Shown in pieces: positions 44,649 to 53,316 of a DNA stretch of 64,000 bases. The position numbers and the translations under genes were made by a program. How positions within the stretch are numbered: the stretch's first letter is position 1; each line of letters opens with the position of its first letter. The notes beneath the pieces are model-generated. The model was not told the DNA's origin. It did no database searches and saw only the letters and a list, made by a program, of their open reading frames with translations. The stretch lies in the NCBI RefSeq assembly GCF_030412785.1, contig NZ_CP125297.1, positions 310,001 to 374,000 of the forward strand, written 5' to 3'. This DNA comes from Paraburkholderia sabiae (lineage in GTDB: Bacteria > Pseudomonadota > Gammaproteobacteria > Burkholderiales > Burkholderiaceae).

Positions 44649-47273
44649 CTAAGCCTCCTGCGTCAGCAAACTTTTCTGCAATATCAGCGGGATCACGCCC
44701 CCCGAACGCAACAGGGTGCATTCGAGTTGCGTTTCAACGGCCGCCGTCGCCTCGATGGGTTGCACGCTGCCATTAGCGCGAATCACGCGCACGGCAATCT
44801 TGCAACGAGGCAAAAGCGTATCACCCGCGGCGTCGACTTCGAGCTTATCACCTGGCCGAAGATCGAGTGTGTCCGGGCTCGTGCCGGGCGCGAAGCGCAG
44901 CGGCAGGATGCCCATGCCGATCAGATTCGATCGATGGATGCGCTCGAAACTCACGGCCAGCACCGCGCGGATGCCGAGCAGCCGTTGACCCTTGGCCGCC
45001 CAGTCGCGCGACGAGCCCGTGCCGTAGCGCTCGCCCGCAACGAGCACAACGGCATCGCCGTCCTGCTGATAGCGCTGCGCGGCTTCGAAGATCGGCAGCA
45101 CGTCGCCGCTCGGCACATGCAGCGTATGCGCGACGGGCATGCCGGGGCGCAAGTGGTTGGCGAGTGTACGGTTGTAGAAGGCGGCGCGTACCATCACTTC
45201 CCAGTTGCCGCGCCGCGAGGCGAACACATTGAGATCGTCGCGGTCGTCGCCGCGCGCCACCAGGAAATCGGCGACATAGCTGTCTTTAGGAATCGCACTG
45301 GCGGGCGAGATGTGATCGGTTGTCACGTCGTCGCCGAGGACCAGCAGCGGATAAGCTGCGTAATGCCCCAACTGGCTGCCCTCTGCGATCGAAGCGAACG
45401 GCGGACGGCGCAGCGCCGTCGATGCCGGATTCCAAGGAAAGCGCGCACTGTCCGGCGCGTCGAGATCATGCCACGCCGGGTTGCGGCTCGCGAGCGCGAA
45501 GGCGCGCGGATAGTCGTGAGGATCGGCGGAGGCGCGCAGCAGTGCGCCGACTTCTTCACGCGTTGGCCAGAGATCGCGCAGATAGACGGGCTTGCCATCG
45601 GGTGTCTGCTGGATCGGCTCGACGCTCAGATCGCGTTCGGCGTCGCCCGCAAGCGCAAAGGCAATCACGAGCAGCGGCGACATGATGAAACCGAGGTCGA
45701 GATCGGGATGAACGCGGCCCGGGAAATTGCGGTTACCTGACAACATCGCGACGGGATAGATGCTTTTCTGCGCGAGCGCCTCACGGATCGGCGCCGTCAA
45801 CGGCCCCGAGTTGCCGATGCAGGTCGTGCAGCCATAGCCGACGATATCGAAGCCGACGGCCGACAAATCGTCGATCAGATTTGCACGTTCGAGGTATGAG
45901 GCAGCAGCGGGCGAGCCCGGCCCAAGCGACGTCTTGACCCATGAGGGCGGTTTCAGGCCCAACGCGCGCGCTTTGCGAGCAAAGAGGCCAGCGGCAATCA
46001 GCAACGCGGGATCCGAGGTATTCGTGCAACTCGTGATCGCGGCGATCGCCACGGGATGCTTTGGCATCGACGGATGATGCTGCGCCGGTTCGAAAGCAAG
46101 CTTGGCGAGCGCCGCCGCTGTCTGCGAGTAGTCGAGCAGATCCTGCGGACGGCGCGGCCCGGCGATATGCATGCCGATGGTGCCGAGATCGATCTCGATC
46201 GCGCGCGTGAAGCGCGGCACGGCCCGTGGATCAAACCAGAGTCCCGCGTGCCGCGTGAACGCTTCGACGAGCGCGATGGACGCCTCTGAACGGTTCGTCG
46301 CGCGCAGATAGTCGAGCGTGTGCTGGTCGACCGGGAAAAAGCCCGTCGATGCGCCGTATTCCGGCGCCATGTTCGCGACGACGGCACGATCGCCCGCGCT
46401 CAGCGTTGAGACACCGGGCCCGAAGAACTCGACGAACTCACCCGACACGCCAATCGCGCGTAGCCGCTGCGTAACGGTCAGCGCGAGATCGGTGGCGAGC
46501 ACGCCCGGCCGCATCGCGCCCGTCAGTCGCACACCGATCACATCGGGAATGCGCTGCATCACGGGCATGCCGAACATCACCGTCTGCGCTTCGAGTCCGC
46601 CCACGCCCCAGCCCAGCACGCCGATGCCGTTGATCATCGGCGTGTGACTGTCGGTGCCGATCAGCGTATCGGGCACGGCCCACTGCTCGCCATCGCGCCC
46701 GACGGTCGTGACGACGGTCGCCAGTTGCTCCAGGTTGATCGTATGCATGATCCCCGTGCCCGGCGGATGGATGCGCACGCCCTTCAACGCCTTCGATGCC
46801 CAGCGCAGGAAACGGTAGCGCTCCGCATTCCGCCGCAATTCAAGCGCGAGGTTCTCAGGCGCTGCGTCCTCCTGCGCGAAGTACTCGACGGCGAGCGAAT
46901 GATCGACGGACGAATCGACGGGCAACACGGGATTGAGCAACGCCGGATCTGCACCCGCTTCCGCCAGCGCGTCGCGCATGCCGGCGATGTCGACCAGCGC
47001 CGGCGTGCTCGTCGTGTCATGCATCAGTACTCGGTTGGGCTGGAACGCAATCTCGTCTTCGCTGGTCGCTCGTGCCGTCCACGCGAGGATGGCTTCGACA
47101 GCTTGCCGCCGTTCTTCGCCCTCCCTGTTGCGGACGACGTTCTCGAGCAGCAGCCGCATCACGACGGGCAATTCGCGCAGCCTGTCGCCGAACAGTGCAG
47201 GCAGATCGACGTAGCGACACGACGCGCCATCGATGCTCAGGCGGGCTTCAGTGGGGGAGTAAGTGTTTTCCAT
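44649..47273 (-). CDS. Aconitate hydratase (AcnA type)
   Basis: 874 residues. The three [4Fe-4S] ligand cysteines are present: one in TSCTNTSDP and two in GYGCTTCIGNSGP. The swivel domain carries GERYGTGSSRDWAAKG and SFERIHRSNLIGMG. It isomerises citrate and isocitrate through cis-aconitate; an accessory copy in an operon with a GntR regulator and divergent from a lactonase, MFS carrier and porin suggests use of a tricarboxylate such as aconitate or a related lactone (inference). A related enzyme, 2-methylisocitrate dehydratase AcnD, is less likely as no prp genes are near. Confidence 0.93.
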   Translation of the reverse strand: MENTYSPTEARLSIDGASCRYVDLPALFGDRLRELPVVMRLLLENVVRNREGEERRQAVEAILAWTARATSEDEIAFQPNRVLMHDTTSTPALVDIAGMRDALAEAGADPALLNPVLPVDSSVDHSLAVEYFAQEDAAPENLALELRRNAERYRFLRWASKALKGVRIHPPGTGIMHTINLEQLATVVTTVGRDGEQWAVPDTLIGTDSHTPMINGIGVLGWGVGGLEAQTVMFGMPVMQRIPDVIGVRLTGAMRPGVLATDLALTVTQRLRAIGVSGEFVEFFGPGVSTLSAGDRAVVANMAPEYGASTGFFPVDQHTLDYLRATNRSEASIALVEAFTRHAGLWFDPRAVPRFTRAIEIDLGTIGMHIAGPRRPQDLLDYSQTAAALAKLAFEPAQHHPSMPKHPVAIAAITSCTNTSDPALLIAAGLFARKARALGLKPPSWVKTSLGPGSPAAASYLERANLIDDLSAVGFDIVGYGCTTCIGNSGPLTAPIREALAQKSIYPVAMLSGNRNFPGRVHPDLDLGFIMSPLLVIAFALAGDAERDLSVEPIQQTPDGKPVYLRDLWPTREEVGALLRASADPHDYPRAFALASRNPAWHDLDAPDSARFPWNPASTALRRPPFASIAEGSQLGHYAAYPLLVLGDDVTTDHISPASAIPKDSYVADFLVARGDDRDDLNVFASRRGNWEVMVRAAFYNRTLANHLRPGMPVAHTLHVPSGDVLPIFEAAQRYQQDGDAVVLVAGERYGTGSSRDWAAKGQRLLGIRAVLAVSFERIHRSNLIGMGILPLRFAPGTSPDTLDLRPGDKLEVDAAGDTLLPRCKIAVRVIRANGSVQPIEATAAVETQLECTLLRSGGVIPLILQKSLLTQEA

Positions 47274-47274
47274 G

Positions 47275-47320
47275 ACTGTATTTTTGCACTTCTACAGTTA
47301 AAAATGCAATCTAGTGCAAA
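47275..47320. promoter_or_regulatory. Divergent operator region between aconitase and lactonase genes
   Basis: Two interleaved perfect inverted repeats: ACTGTA (47275-47280) with TACAGT (47293-47298), 12 bp apart, and TTTGCACT (47283-47290) with AGTGCAAA (47313-47320), 22 bp apart. Only 40 bp separate the aconitase start from the first possible lactonase codon, so a regulator bound here could control both directions. The GntR gene downstream of the aconitase is the natural candidate. Confidence 0.6.
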
Positions 47321-48594
47321 CCCCAGATACAATAAATGCGGAGACATCATTTAAAAAAACCGACCATGACAGCGGTGGTTCACCGGACGAAGCGGCACCC
47401 GACGGAGCCCGGCGGCGCATCGTTCAGGGCGTCGCGGCGGTCGGCGTGCTGGCTGCTATCGGGCCCGTCGCACGGTCGGTTTTCGCGGAGGAACAGGCGT
47501 TGCGCCAGACAAATCTCAAAGGAAGGAAACCCATGTTTGCTTATGTCGGATCGCGAACCACTCGCGAACGGAATGCCCACGGCGAGGGCATCAGCGTCTA
47601 TCACGTCGATACGGAAACGGGCTCGCTCGAACTCGTCCAGCTTGTCAAAGACCTGGTCAATCCCTCGTTTCTCGCGCTCAGCAGCAACGGCGAGCGCCTC
47701 TACACCGTGCACGGCGACTTGAGCGACATCAGCGCGTTCAAGGTCGACAAGGCAACGGGCAAGCTCACGTTTCTGAACCGGCAAAGCACGCAGGGTAAGA
47801 ATCCCGTGCACCTCGCGCTCGATCCGACCGGGCGCCATGTCGTCGTGTCGAACCATATCGGCGCGAGTCTCGCCGTGCTGCCCATTGCCGAGGATGGCTC
47901 GCTTCAGGAGTTGACCCAACTGGTTCACCTCGAAGGTCCGATCGGTCCGCATCGCGTCGAGCAGAAGCAGGCCAAGCCGCACTTCAATCCGTTCGACCCG
48001 ACGGGCGAATTCGTCATCGTGCCGGACAAGGGACTTGACCGCGTCTTCACGTTCCGTTTCAAGGACGGGCAACTGACGCCCGCCGCGCCCGCGTTCGTCG
48101 CATCGCGCGAAACATCGGGGCCGCGTCACCTCGCGTTTCATCCGAAGGGCACGCATGCGTATGTCGTCAACGAACTCGATTCGACTGTGACGACGTATCG
48201 CTATTCGGCGAGCAACGGCGAATTGGTGCCGGTGCAGATCGTCTCGTCGTTGCCCGATACGTTCACGGGCAACAGCCGCGCATCGGAGATCGAAGTGGAC
48301 CGCACGGGGCGCTTCGTCTATGCGTCGAATCGCGGCTTCGACAGCATCGCGGTGTTCCGTATCGACCAGGCGACAGGCCACCTTTCTTTCGTCGACGCCG
48401 AGCCGACCCTGGGCCGCACGCCGCGCTTCATGACGGCGACGCCGGACGGACGCTTCATGTACGCGCTGAACGAAGACAGCGACACGATCGTCGCGTTCTC
48501 CGTGAACCCGACGACAGGACAACTCAAGCCGACGGGCTTTTCGACCCAGTCGGGCAGCCCTGTTTGCCTGGTGTTCTCGCAACATCACGCGTAA
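47314..48594 (+). CDS. Beta-propeller lactonase family protein (6-phosphogluconolactonase / carboxymuconate cyclase-like)
   Basis: 426 residues if started at GTG 47314. Residues 30-60 look like a twin-arginine export signal (ARRRIVQGVAAVGVLAAIGP, then VFA), so export is likely; a second start, ATG 47533 behind GGAAGGAA, would give a 353-residue cytoplasmic form beginning MFAYVGSRTT, a common annotated start. The body is a seven-bladed propeller of the YbhE/lactonase family (repeats with RFVYASNRG, FHPKGTHAYVVNE). Probably opens a sugar-acid or tricarboxylate lactone. Divergent from aconitase. Confidence 0.85.
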   Translation: MQTPDTINAETSFKKTDHDSGGSPDEAAPDGARRRIVQGVAAVGVLAAIGPVARSVFAEEQALRQTNLKGRKPMFAYVGSRTTRERNAHGEGISVYHVDTETGSLELVQLVKDLVNPSFLALSSNGERLYTVHGDLSDISAFKVDKATGKLTFLNRQSTQGKNPVHLALDPTGRHVVVSNHIGASLAVLPIAEDGSLQELTQLVHLEGPIGPHRVEQKQAKPHFNPFDPTGEFVIVPDKGLDRVFTFRFKDGQLTPAAPAFVASRETSGPRHLAFHPKGTHAYVVNELDSTVTTYRYSASNGELVPVQIVSSLPDTFTGNSRASEIEVDRTGRFVYASNRGFDSIAVFRIDQATGHLSFVDAEPTLGRTPRFMTATPDGRFMYALNEDSDTIVAFSVNPTTGQLKPTGFSTQSGSPVCLVFSQHHA

Positions 48595-48649
48595 CCCGCA
48601 AGTCGGATTTCAAGGAACCTGGCGGGCGGGCCCGCCAGTGGAGACACAC

Positions 48650-49984
48650 ATGCAAGCCAAGCCAGCCACGCAGGCCATCGACGAGCGCGCGCTCGTGAGC
48701 AAGATCGCCTGGCGGATCATTCCGTTCGTTTTCATTCTCTACATCATTTCGTATCTGGACCGCGCGAACATCGGCTATGCCGCGTTGCAGATGAACCGCG
48801 ATCTCGCGTTGAGCAGCGAGGCGTTCGGTTTCGCGTCGGGCATCTTCTTCATCGGGTACTTCCTGTTCGAAGTGCCCAGCAACGTGATGCTCAACAAGTA
48901 CGGCGCGCGCGTGTGGATTGCGCGCATTCTCGTGACGTGGGGCATCGTCTCCGTCATTTCGGCGTTCGCGCAGAACGCGACGCAACTGTACGTGTTGCGC
49001 TTTCTTCTGGGCGTCGCCGAAGCGGGCTTCTTCCCGGGCATCATCGTCTATCTGACTTACTGGTTTCGCGCGAAGGAACTTGCAACGACGGTCGCGCTTT
49101 TCACGGCGGCGATTCCCGTGTCGTACATCATCGGTGCACCGCTGAGCACGTGGATCATGGACAGCGTCCATTGGCTCGACTGGAGCGGCTGGCGCTGGAT
49201 GCTGGTGCTCGAAGGCGCGCCGGCGCTGATCGGCGGCATTCTGTGCTTCGTCTATCTGACCGACAAGCCTGCCGACGCCAAGTGGCTCAGGCCCGAAGAG
49301 CGCGAGTGGCTGCTGAACGAACTGGCCAACGACCGGAAAGCCCACCCGAATGCCAAACATCTGGGTGCGCTCAAGGTGATGGCGAATCCGAAAGTGCTGT
49401 ACCTGTCGTTCATCTACTTCGTGTATCAGTGCGGCAGCCTTGGCGTCGGCTACTGGATGCCGCAGATCATCAAGGGCTTTTCGAAGTCGTTGAGCCATAC
49501 ACAGGTCGGTCTCATCGCGATGATTCCCTACGTGTTCGCGACGATCGTGATGGTGGCGTGGTCGCGCAGTTCGGATCGCCACGGCGAGCGGCGCCTGCAT
49601 TCGGCGATTCCGCTTGCCGTTGCTGCGCTTGCGCTGCTCGGCGCTGGACTCGCGACCAACCCGTATGTATCGATCACGATGATCAGCCTGAGTCTCGCGG
49701 GACTGTACGCGTTCAAGTCGCCGTTCTGGGCGCTGCCGACGCTGTTTCTCACGCGTTCGACGGCAGCTGTATCGATCGCTGTGATCAACTCCGTCGGTAA
49801 TCTGGGCGGCTTTGTCGGACCGTTTGCAATCGGCTATATCAAGGGAACAGGTCAAAGCGCGACGCCCGGTTTGCTGTTTCTCGCGGCATTGCTGGTCGCC
49901 TCGTTCCTGATGACGTTCTTCATCCGCATCAACGAGCAGCGCGTAACCGATGCACATGGCGCGGTTGCCAATCAGAGTCACTAA
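48650..49984 (+). CDS. MFS transporter, anion:cation symporter (tartrate/galactarate-type) family
   Basis: 444 residues from ATG 48650, with GTGGAG as ribosome site; the in-frame GTG at 48638 is part of that site. Family marks are YLDRANIGYAALQM in helix 1, EVPSNVMLNKYGAR, and GVAEAGFFPGIIVYLTYWF in helix 4. Such carriers import sugar acids, tartrate, phthalate or other organic anions. Lies between the lactonase and a porin in one direction, consistent with an organic-acid uptake operon. Confidence 0.93.
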   Translation: MQAKPATQAIDERALVSKIAWRIIPFVFILYIISYLDRANIGYAALQMNRDLALSSEAFGFASGIFFIGYFLFEVPSNVMLNKYGARVWIARILVTWGIVSVISAFAQNATQLYVLRFLLGVAEAGFFPGIIVYLTYWFRAKELATTVALFTAAIPVSYIIGAPLSTWIMDSVHWLDWSGWRWMLVLEGAPALIGGILCFVYLTDKPADAKWLRPEEREWLLNELANDRKAHPNAKHLGALKVMANPKVLYLSFIYFVYQCGSLGVGYWMPQIIKGFSKSLSHTQVGLIAMIPYVFATIVMVAWSRSSDRHGERRLHSAIPLAVAALALLGAGLATNPYVSITMISLSLAGLYAFKSPFWALPTLFLTRSTAAVSIAVINSVGNLGGFVGPFAIGYIKGTGQSATPGLLFLAALLVASFLMTFFIRINEQRVTDAHGAVANQSH

Positions 49985-50076
49985 ACGTCCGTTGCGATTT
50001 GGGGCGTGGGAGCCCACGCGCCGGACGTCCCTCAACCCGGCATAAAACAACAGCTTTTCCGGAGGAGATTTTTTCA

Positions 50077-51290
50077 ATGAAGAAGTCAGCAATACAATTA
50101 GTCATACTTATCACCATGACGGGGTCGGCTTACGCGCAAAGCAATGTCACGTTGTACGGCATTATTGACAGCGGCTTGAACTACACGAACAACGTGCAGA
50201 CGGCGAGGACGGCGACGGGACTCGCAGGCGGACATCAGATTGCGATGATCGAAGGTGGCTCGGCAGGCCTGCAGGGCAGTCGATGGGGTTTGAGAGGCGC
50301 GAAGACCTTGGCGGCGGACTCAAAACGATCTTCGTCCTTGAAAGCGGCTTCTATAGCAACAACGGCGTGATGAACCAGGGTGGCGCGCTGTTCGGACGCC
50401 TAGCCTATGTCGGACTGAGCAATCCCGTTGGAACGATTACGTTAGGCCGTCAGTACGATCCCGTCGTGGATCTGTACGGACCGTTTCTCGCCGCGCCGCA
50501 ATGGGGCGGCTACATGAGCTCGCATCCCAGCGACCTCGACAATGCGCTGAACTCGCGACGCATCAACAACTCGATCAAGTTCCGCAGCGCGAACTACCGC
50601 GGCTTGACTGTCGAAGCGATAATGAACCTCGGCGGCACGCCAGGTTCGTTTTCGAGCAACTGGATCTGGGGCGCGGGCGCCGCGTATGCAAACGGCCCAT
50701 TTTCGATCGGTGCGGGCTACCTGAACATCCGCAACCCGAACACCTCGTTCTTCGGTGCGAATCCCAATGCGGGCCCGGCGACGACAAATAACCTCGGCTG
50801 CTTCGGCAGCGCGACCAATCCCGTGTTCGCCGGGTACGCATCGGCGAATCGGCTCGAGATCGCGGGCGTGGGTGCAGGCGTGACGTTTGGTTCGCTCAAC
50901 GTGAATCTGGCCTACTCGAATACGCGCTTCCAGGATATGGGTTCGTCATCCGGACCGAATCCGCTGCGCTATCGAGGCACGGCCGCTTTCAACAACGCGG
51001 AAATCAACGCGAAGTATCAGTTCACGCCTTCGCTGCTCGCGGGCGTCGCGTACGACTACACGCGCAACGGCGGCGCGGGTGGCAAGGGCGGTGCGAACTA
51101 CAACCTGTTCAGCGCGGGCGTCGATTATTTTCTGTCGAAGCGCACAGACGTCTACACCATCGCGGTCTATGAGAAAGCGAGCGGTACGGACTCACTCGGG
51201 CAGAGCGCTGTTGCGCAGATCACCGGTTTGACGCCTTCGGCAACCGACAAGCAGGTGTCGCTGCGGGTCGGAATTCGCCACAAGTTCTAA
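50077..51290 (+). pseudogene. Gram-negative porin with one-base frameshift
   Basis: ATG 50077 starts a signal peptide ending SAYA before QSNVTLYG; FCGGAGGAG-like site upstream. Family sequence runs to GSRWGLRGA at about 50301, then continues in the next frame from EDLGGGLKTIF to the C-terminal GIRHKF at 51290. Inserting one G after 50301 restores a 404-residue porin. No other damage is visible, so this is a very recent mutation or a sequencing error. Last gene after the lactonase and MFS genes; presumably the outer-membrane channel of that operon. Confidence 0.9.
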
Positions 51291-51875
51291 TGGACTGGTG
51301 CTACGACATGCCATGATCGATTTTCAGGGCAGTGCGTGAGATCACTCGAATGGCCATCGTGTCGCCAGGTTGAGCCGTTCGAGTGATTCCAGCGAGTTGA
51401 AGGGTGAGGGTCGGAAAGACACATTGTGTGATCAGCGAAAGTCCCGGCCGAAACTATTGAATCGAGACTGTATTGTATTTTGTTAATTTGAAATACAATG
51501 AGCCGACACTGATCGACATCTACACATCAGGAGATGCGACTTTGACCATGCGTCGCAGATGTTAGCGCTCCGTCGATCCACCCGAAGATGATCGGATTGC
51601 GCTTTTGCGGCGCGCGATCGTTCTCCGGCCGGTTCTCGAACGCGCAATCTGGAATAACGGATTAGACGGGTGCAGACGCGCCGACGAATCCAACTTGTGT
51701 TGACGCGAAGAACCAGTGAAGCCGGAGTTGTGCTTCAACTCGGAGGGAATGCCGATTCGTGACGCGACCTTCACGCTCGGACGGCGTCGCAGGTAGAGCG
51801 CCGATATTGGCTTGCGCGTACGCGAGCGTCCCTGACCAATTCCCTATCCTCGAATTAACCTGAAAGAGTCTATAG
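51291..51875. other. 585-bp gap with a regulatory palindrome but no gene
   Basis: No plausible coding frame on either strand; the minus-strand frame from 51662 is a shadow of the next gene. Base composition around 51470-51520 is AT-rich and promoter-like. It holds the palindrome at 51473-51498. A short AGGAG with very short frames follows near 51530. Confidence 0.5.
51473..51498. promoter_or_regulatory. TGTA-N16-TACA operator, site 1
   Basis: TTGTATTT (51473-51480) and AAATACAA (51491-51498) are a perfect 8-bp inverted repeat around 10 bp; the core is TGTA-N16-TACA. It lies 378 bp before the SBP-like gene at 51876. The same spacing occurs at three other promoter regions to the right. Confidence 0.6.
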
Positions 51876-52610
51876 ATGAACGCTGATGCATCCATCATTC
51901 GCGCATTTGCACCAACCGGGAAATTGCGCGCATCGATCAACCTTGGCAACCCGATTCTTGCCAACCGGGAATCTGGCGGATCACGGCCTGTCGGTATTTC
52001 CGTTGACCTTGCTAGCGAACTCGCGAAACGGCTTGGTGTCGAGCTTGAACTCGTAGTGTTTGATACTGCAAGAAAATCCGTCGAAGCGATCACTGAAGAA
52101 CGGGCCGACATCGGATTTTTTGCCGTTGATCCTGTCCGCGGTGCCGAGATCGCCTTCACCGCGCCGTATATTCTCATCGAGGGCCGGTACCTCGTCCGAA
52201 ATGAATCGCCTGTCACCCTGAACGAGCAGGTGGACGTGGTGTCCAATCGCATTGCAGTGGGTCAGGGCACTGCTTATGATCTTTTCCTCACCCGAGAAAT
52301 CAAGGCAGCAAGCCTGGTACGCACGGCATCATCCCAGGTCGTCGTCCAGACTTTTCTTGACGAAGGGCTTGAAGTTGCCGCGGGTGTAAAGCAGGTTCTG
52401 GAGATGGAAGCAGCGAAGTATCCGGGGCTGCGCCTGCTTGACGAAGCCTTTATGATCATCCGGCAAGCGATGGGGGTCCCAAAGTCGCGCGGTTCGGACG
52501 CCGCCCGCTTCCTTGCAGCATTCGTCGAAGACATGAAAGCAGGAGGCTTCGTAGCTCAGGCAATGACGCGACACGGCGTTGCAGGAGGTTCGGTGGCGCC
52601 GCCCGCATGA
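51876..52610 (+). CDS. Bacterial extracellular solute-binding family 3-like protein without signal peptide
   Basis: 244 residues. It has the fold pattern of amino-acid binding proteins (PVGISVDLASELAKRLGVELE, then DIGFFAVDPVRGAEIAFTAPY), but begins MNADASIIRAFAP with no leader and no lipobox, so it should stay in the cytoplasm. No upstream in-frame segment adds a signal peptide. No ABC genes are linked. It may be a cytoplasmic sensor or a binding-protein-derived enzyme. Followed after 31 bp by a small monooxygenase-fold gene. Confidence 0.82.
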   Translation: MNADASIIRAFAPTGKLRASINLGNPILANRESGGSRPVGISVDLASELAKRLGVELELVVFDTARKSVEAITEERADIGFFAVDPVRGAEIAFTAPYILIEGRYLVRNESPVTLNEQVDVVSNRIAVGQGTAYDLFLTREIKAASLVRTASSQVVVQTFLDEGLEVAAGVKQVLEMEAAKYPGLRLLDEAFMIIRQAMGVPKSRGSDAARFLAAFVEDMKAGGFVAQAMTRHGVAGGSVAPPA

Positions 52611-52641
52611 ATGGCCCCTGTCAACCGTAAAGGAGGATCTG

Positions 52642-52935
52642 ATGGTTTTTGAACTGGCTCACATCGTGATCTTGCCCGGCAAAGCCGCTGAATTCGAGGC
52701 GGGCGTCGCCGAGGCGGTTCCCCTTTTTCTGCGAGCGAAGGGTTGTGGTGGTGTGAAGTTGCATCGGACCATCGAGCATCCAGAGCAGTACGTGCTGCAG
52801 GTCCAATGGTCGAACGTCGACGATCACATGATCACCTTCAGGGAGTCAGCAGACTTCCAGGAGTGGCGACGACTCGTCGGTTCTTACTTCAAGGAGCCGC
52901 CTGTCGTGGTTCATACCGAAGTTGTCGTGGAGTGA
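52642..52935 (+). CDS. Antibiotic biosynthesis monooxygenase (ABM)-domain protein
   Basis: 97 residues from ATG 52642, placed by an AAAGGAGGA site; the longer frame overlaps the previous gene and is rejected. A dimeric ferredoxin-like ABM fold is indicated by FELAHIVILPGKAAEFE at the start and YVLQVQWSNVDDH in the middle. Members include small quinol monooxygenases, heme-degrading enzymes and proteins of unknown role. Probably co-transcribed with the SBP-like gene, and closed by the terminator at 52970. Confidence 0.88.
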   Translation: MVFELAHIVILPGKAAEFEAGVAEAVPLFLRAKGCGGVKLHRTIEHPEQYVLQVQWSNVDDHMITFRESADFQEWRRLVGSYFKEPPVVVHTEVVVE

Positions 52936-52969
52936 TTCGAACCCAATCAGCTCCGTGAGGTCTTTTCAG

Positions 52970-52998
52970 AACGGCGGCCAATCCGGTCGCCGTTTTTG
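52970..52998 (+). terminator. Rho-independent terminator after the ABM gene
   Basis: AACGGCGGCC pairs with GGTCGCCGTT (one G-T pair) around a 5-nt loop, and the stem runs into TTTTT. It lies 35 bp after the ABM stop. Confidence 0.8.
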
Positions 52999-53058
52999 CT
53001 GGCCACTGTCGCGGGAAGAGTTCTGAGGCGGCCGTCGTGTCGCCGCCGTCACCCGTGA

Positions 53059-53253
53059 CTAACCAGGATGGGCCGTTTCGGCCTGACACGCTCCAGTATT
53101 GCGTTTCGCCCGTCGGTTTTTCCGTTGAGCCTCCGGGATCAGATCGGACTCGATATTTTGCGAGGCCTCAGACTGAGCGAACGCGTCCTGGATAAACAGA
53201 AACACTGTCGGAATGGCGAGGCCGCCGACAACAAAAGTACGCTGGAAAATCAT
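53059..53253 (-). CDS. Possible small exported protein
   Basis: 64 residues from ATG 53253, with CGGAGC six bases upstream on the minus strand. The first 27 residues read as a signal peptide (MIFQRTFVVGGLAIPTVF, ending DAFA before QSEAS), and the rest is short and charged. It lies 64 bp downstream of dctA in the same direction. No family is recognised; it might be a chance frame, but leader plus ribosome site make it worth listing. The rest of 52999-53316 shows no gene. Confidence 0.35.
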   Translation of the reverse strand: MIFQRTFVVGGLAIPTVFLFIQDAFAQSEASQNIESDLIPEAQRKNRRAKRNTGACQAETAHPG

Positions 53254-53316
53254 ACGTGCTCCGTTACGGGTGTTCACTAGAAGACGCGTTAGAAGCTTGA
53301 TCTGATACCCGAGACG

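Noticed and set aside
48524..50092. 522-codon minus-strand frame opposite the MFS gene
   Set aside because: Low-complexity Arg/Asp/Gln-rich shadow of a transporter gene in high-GC sequence.
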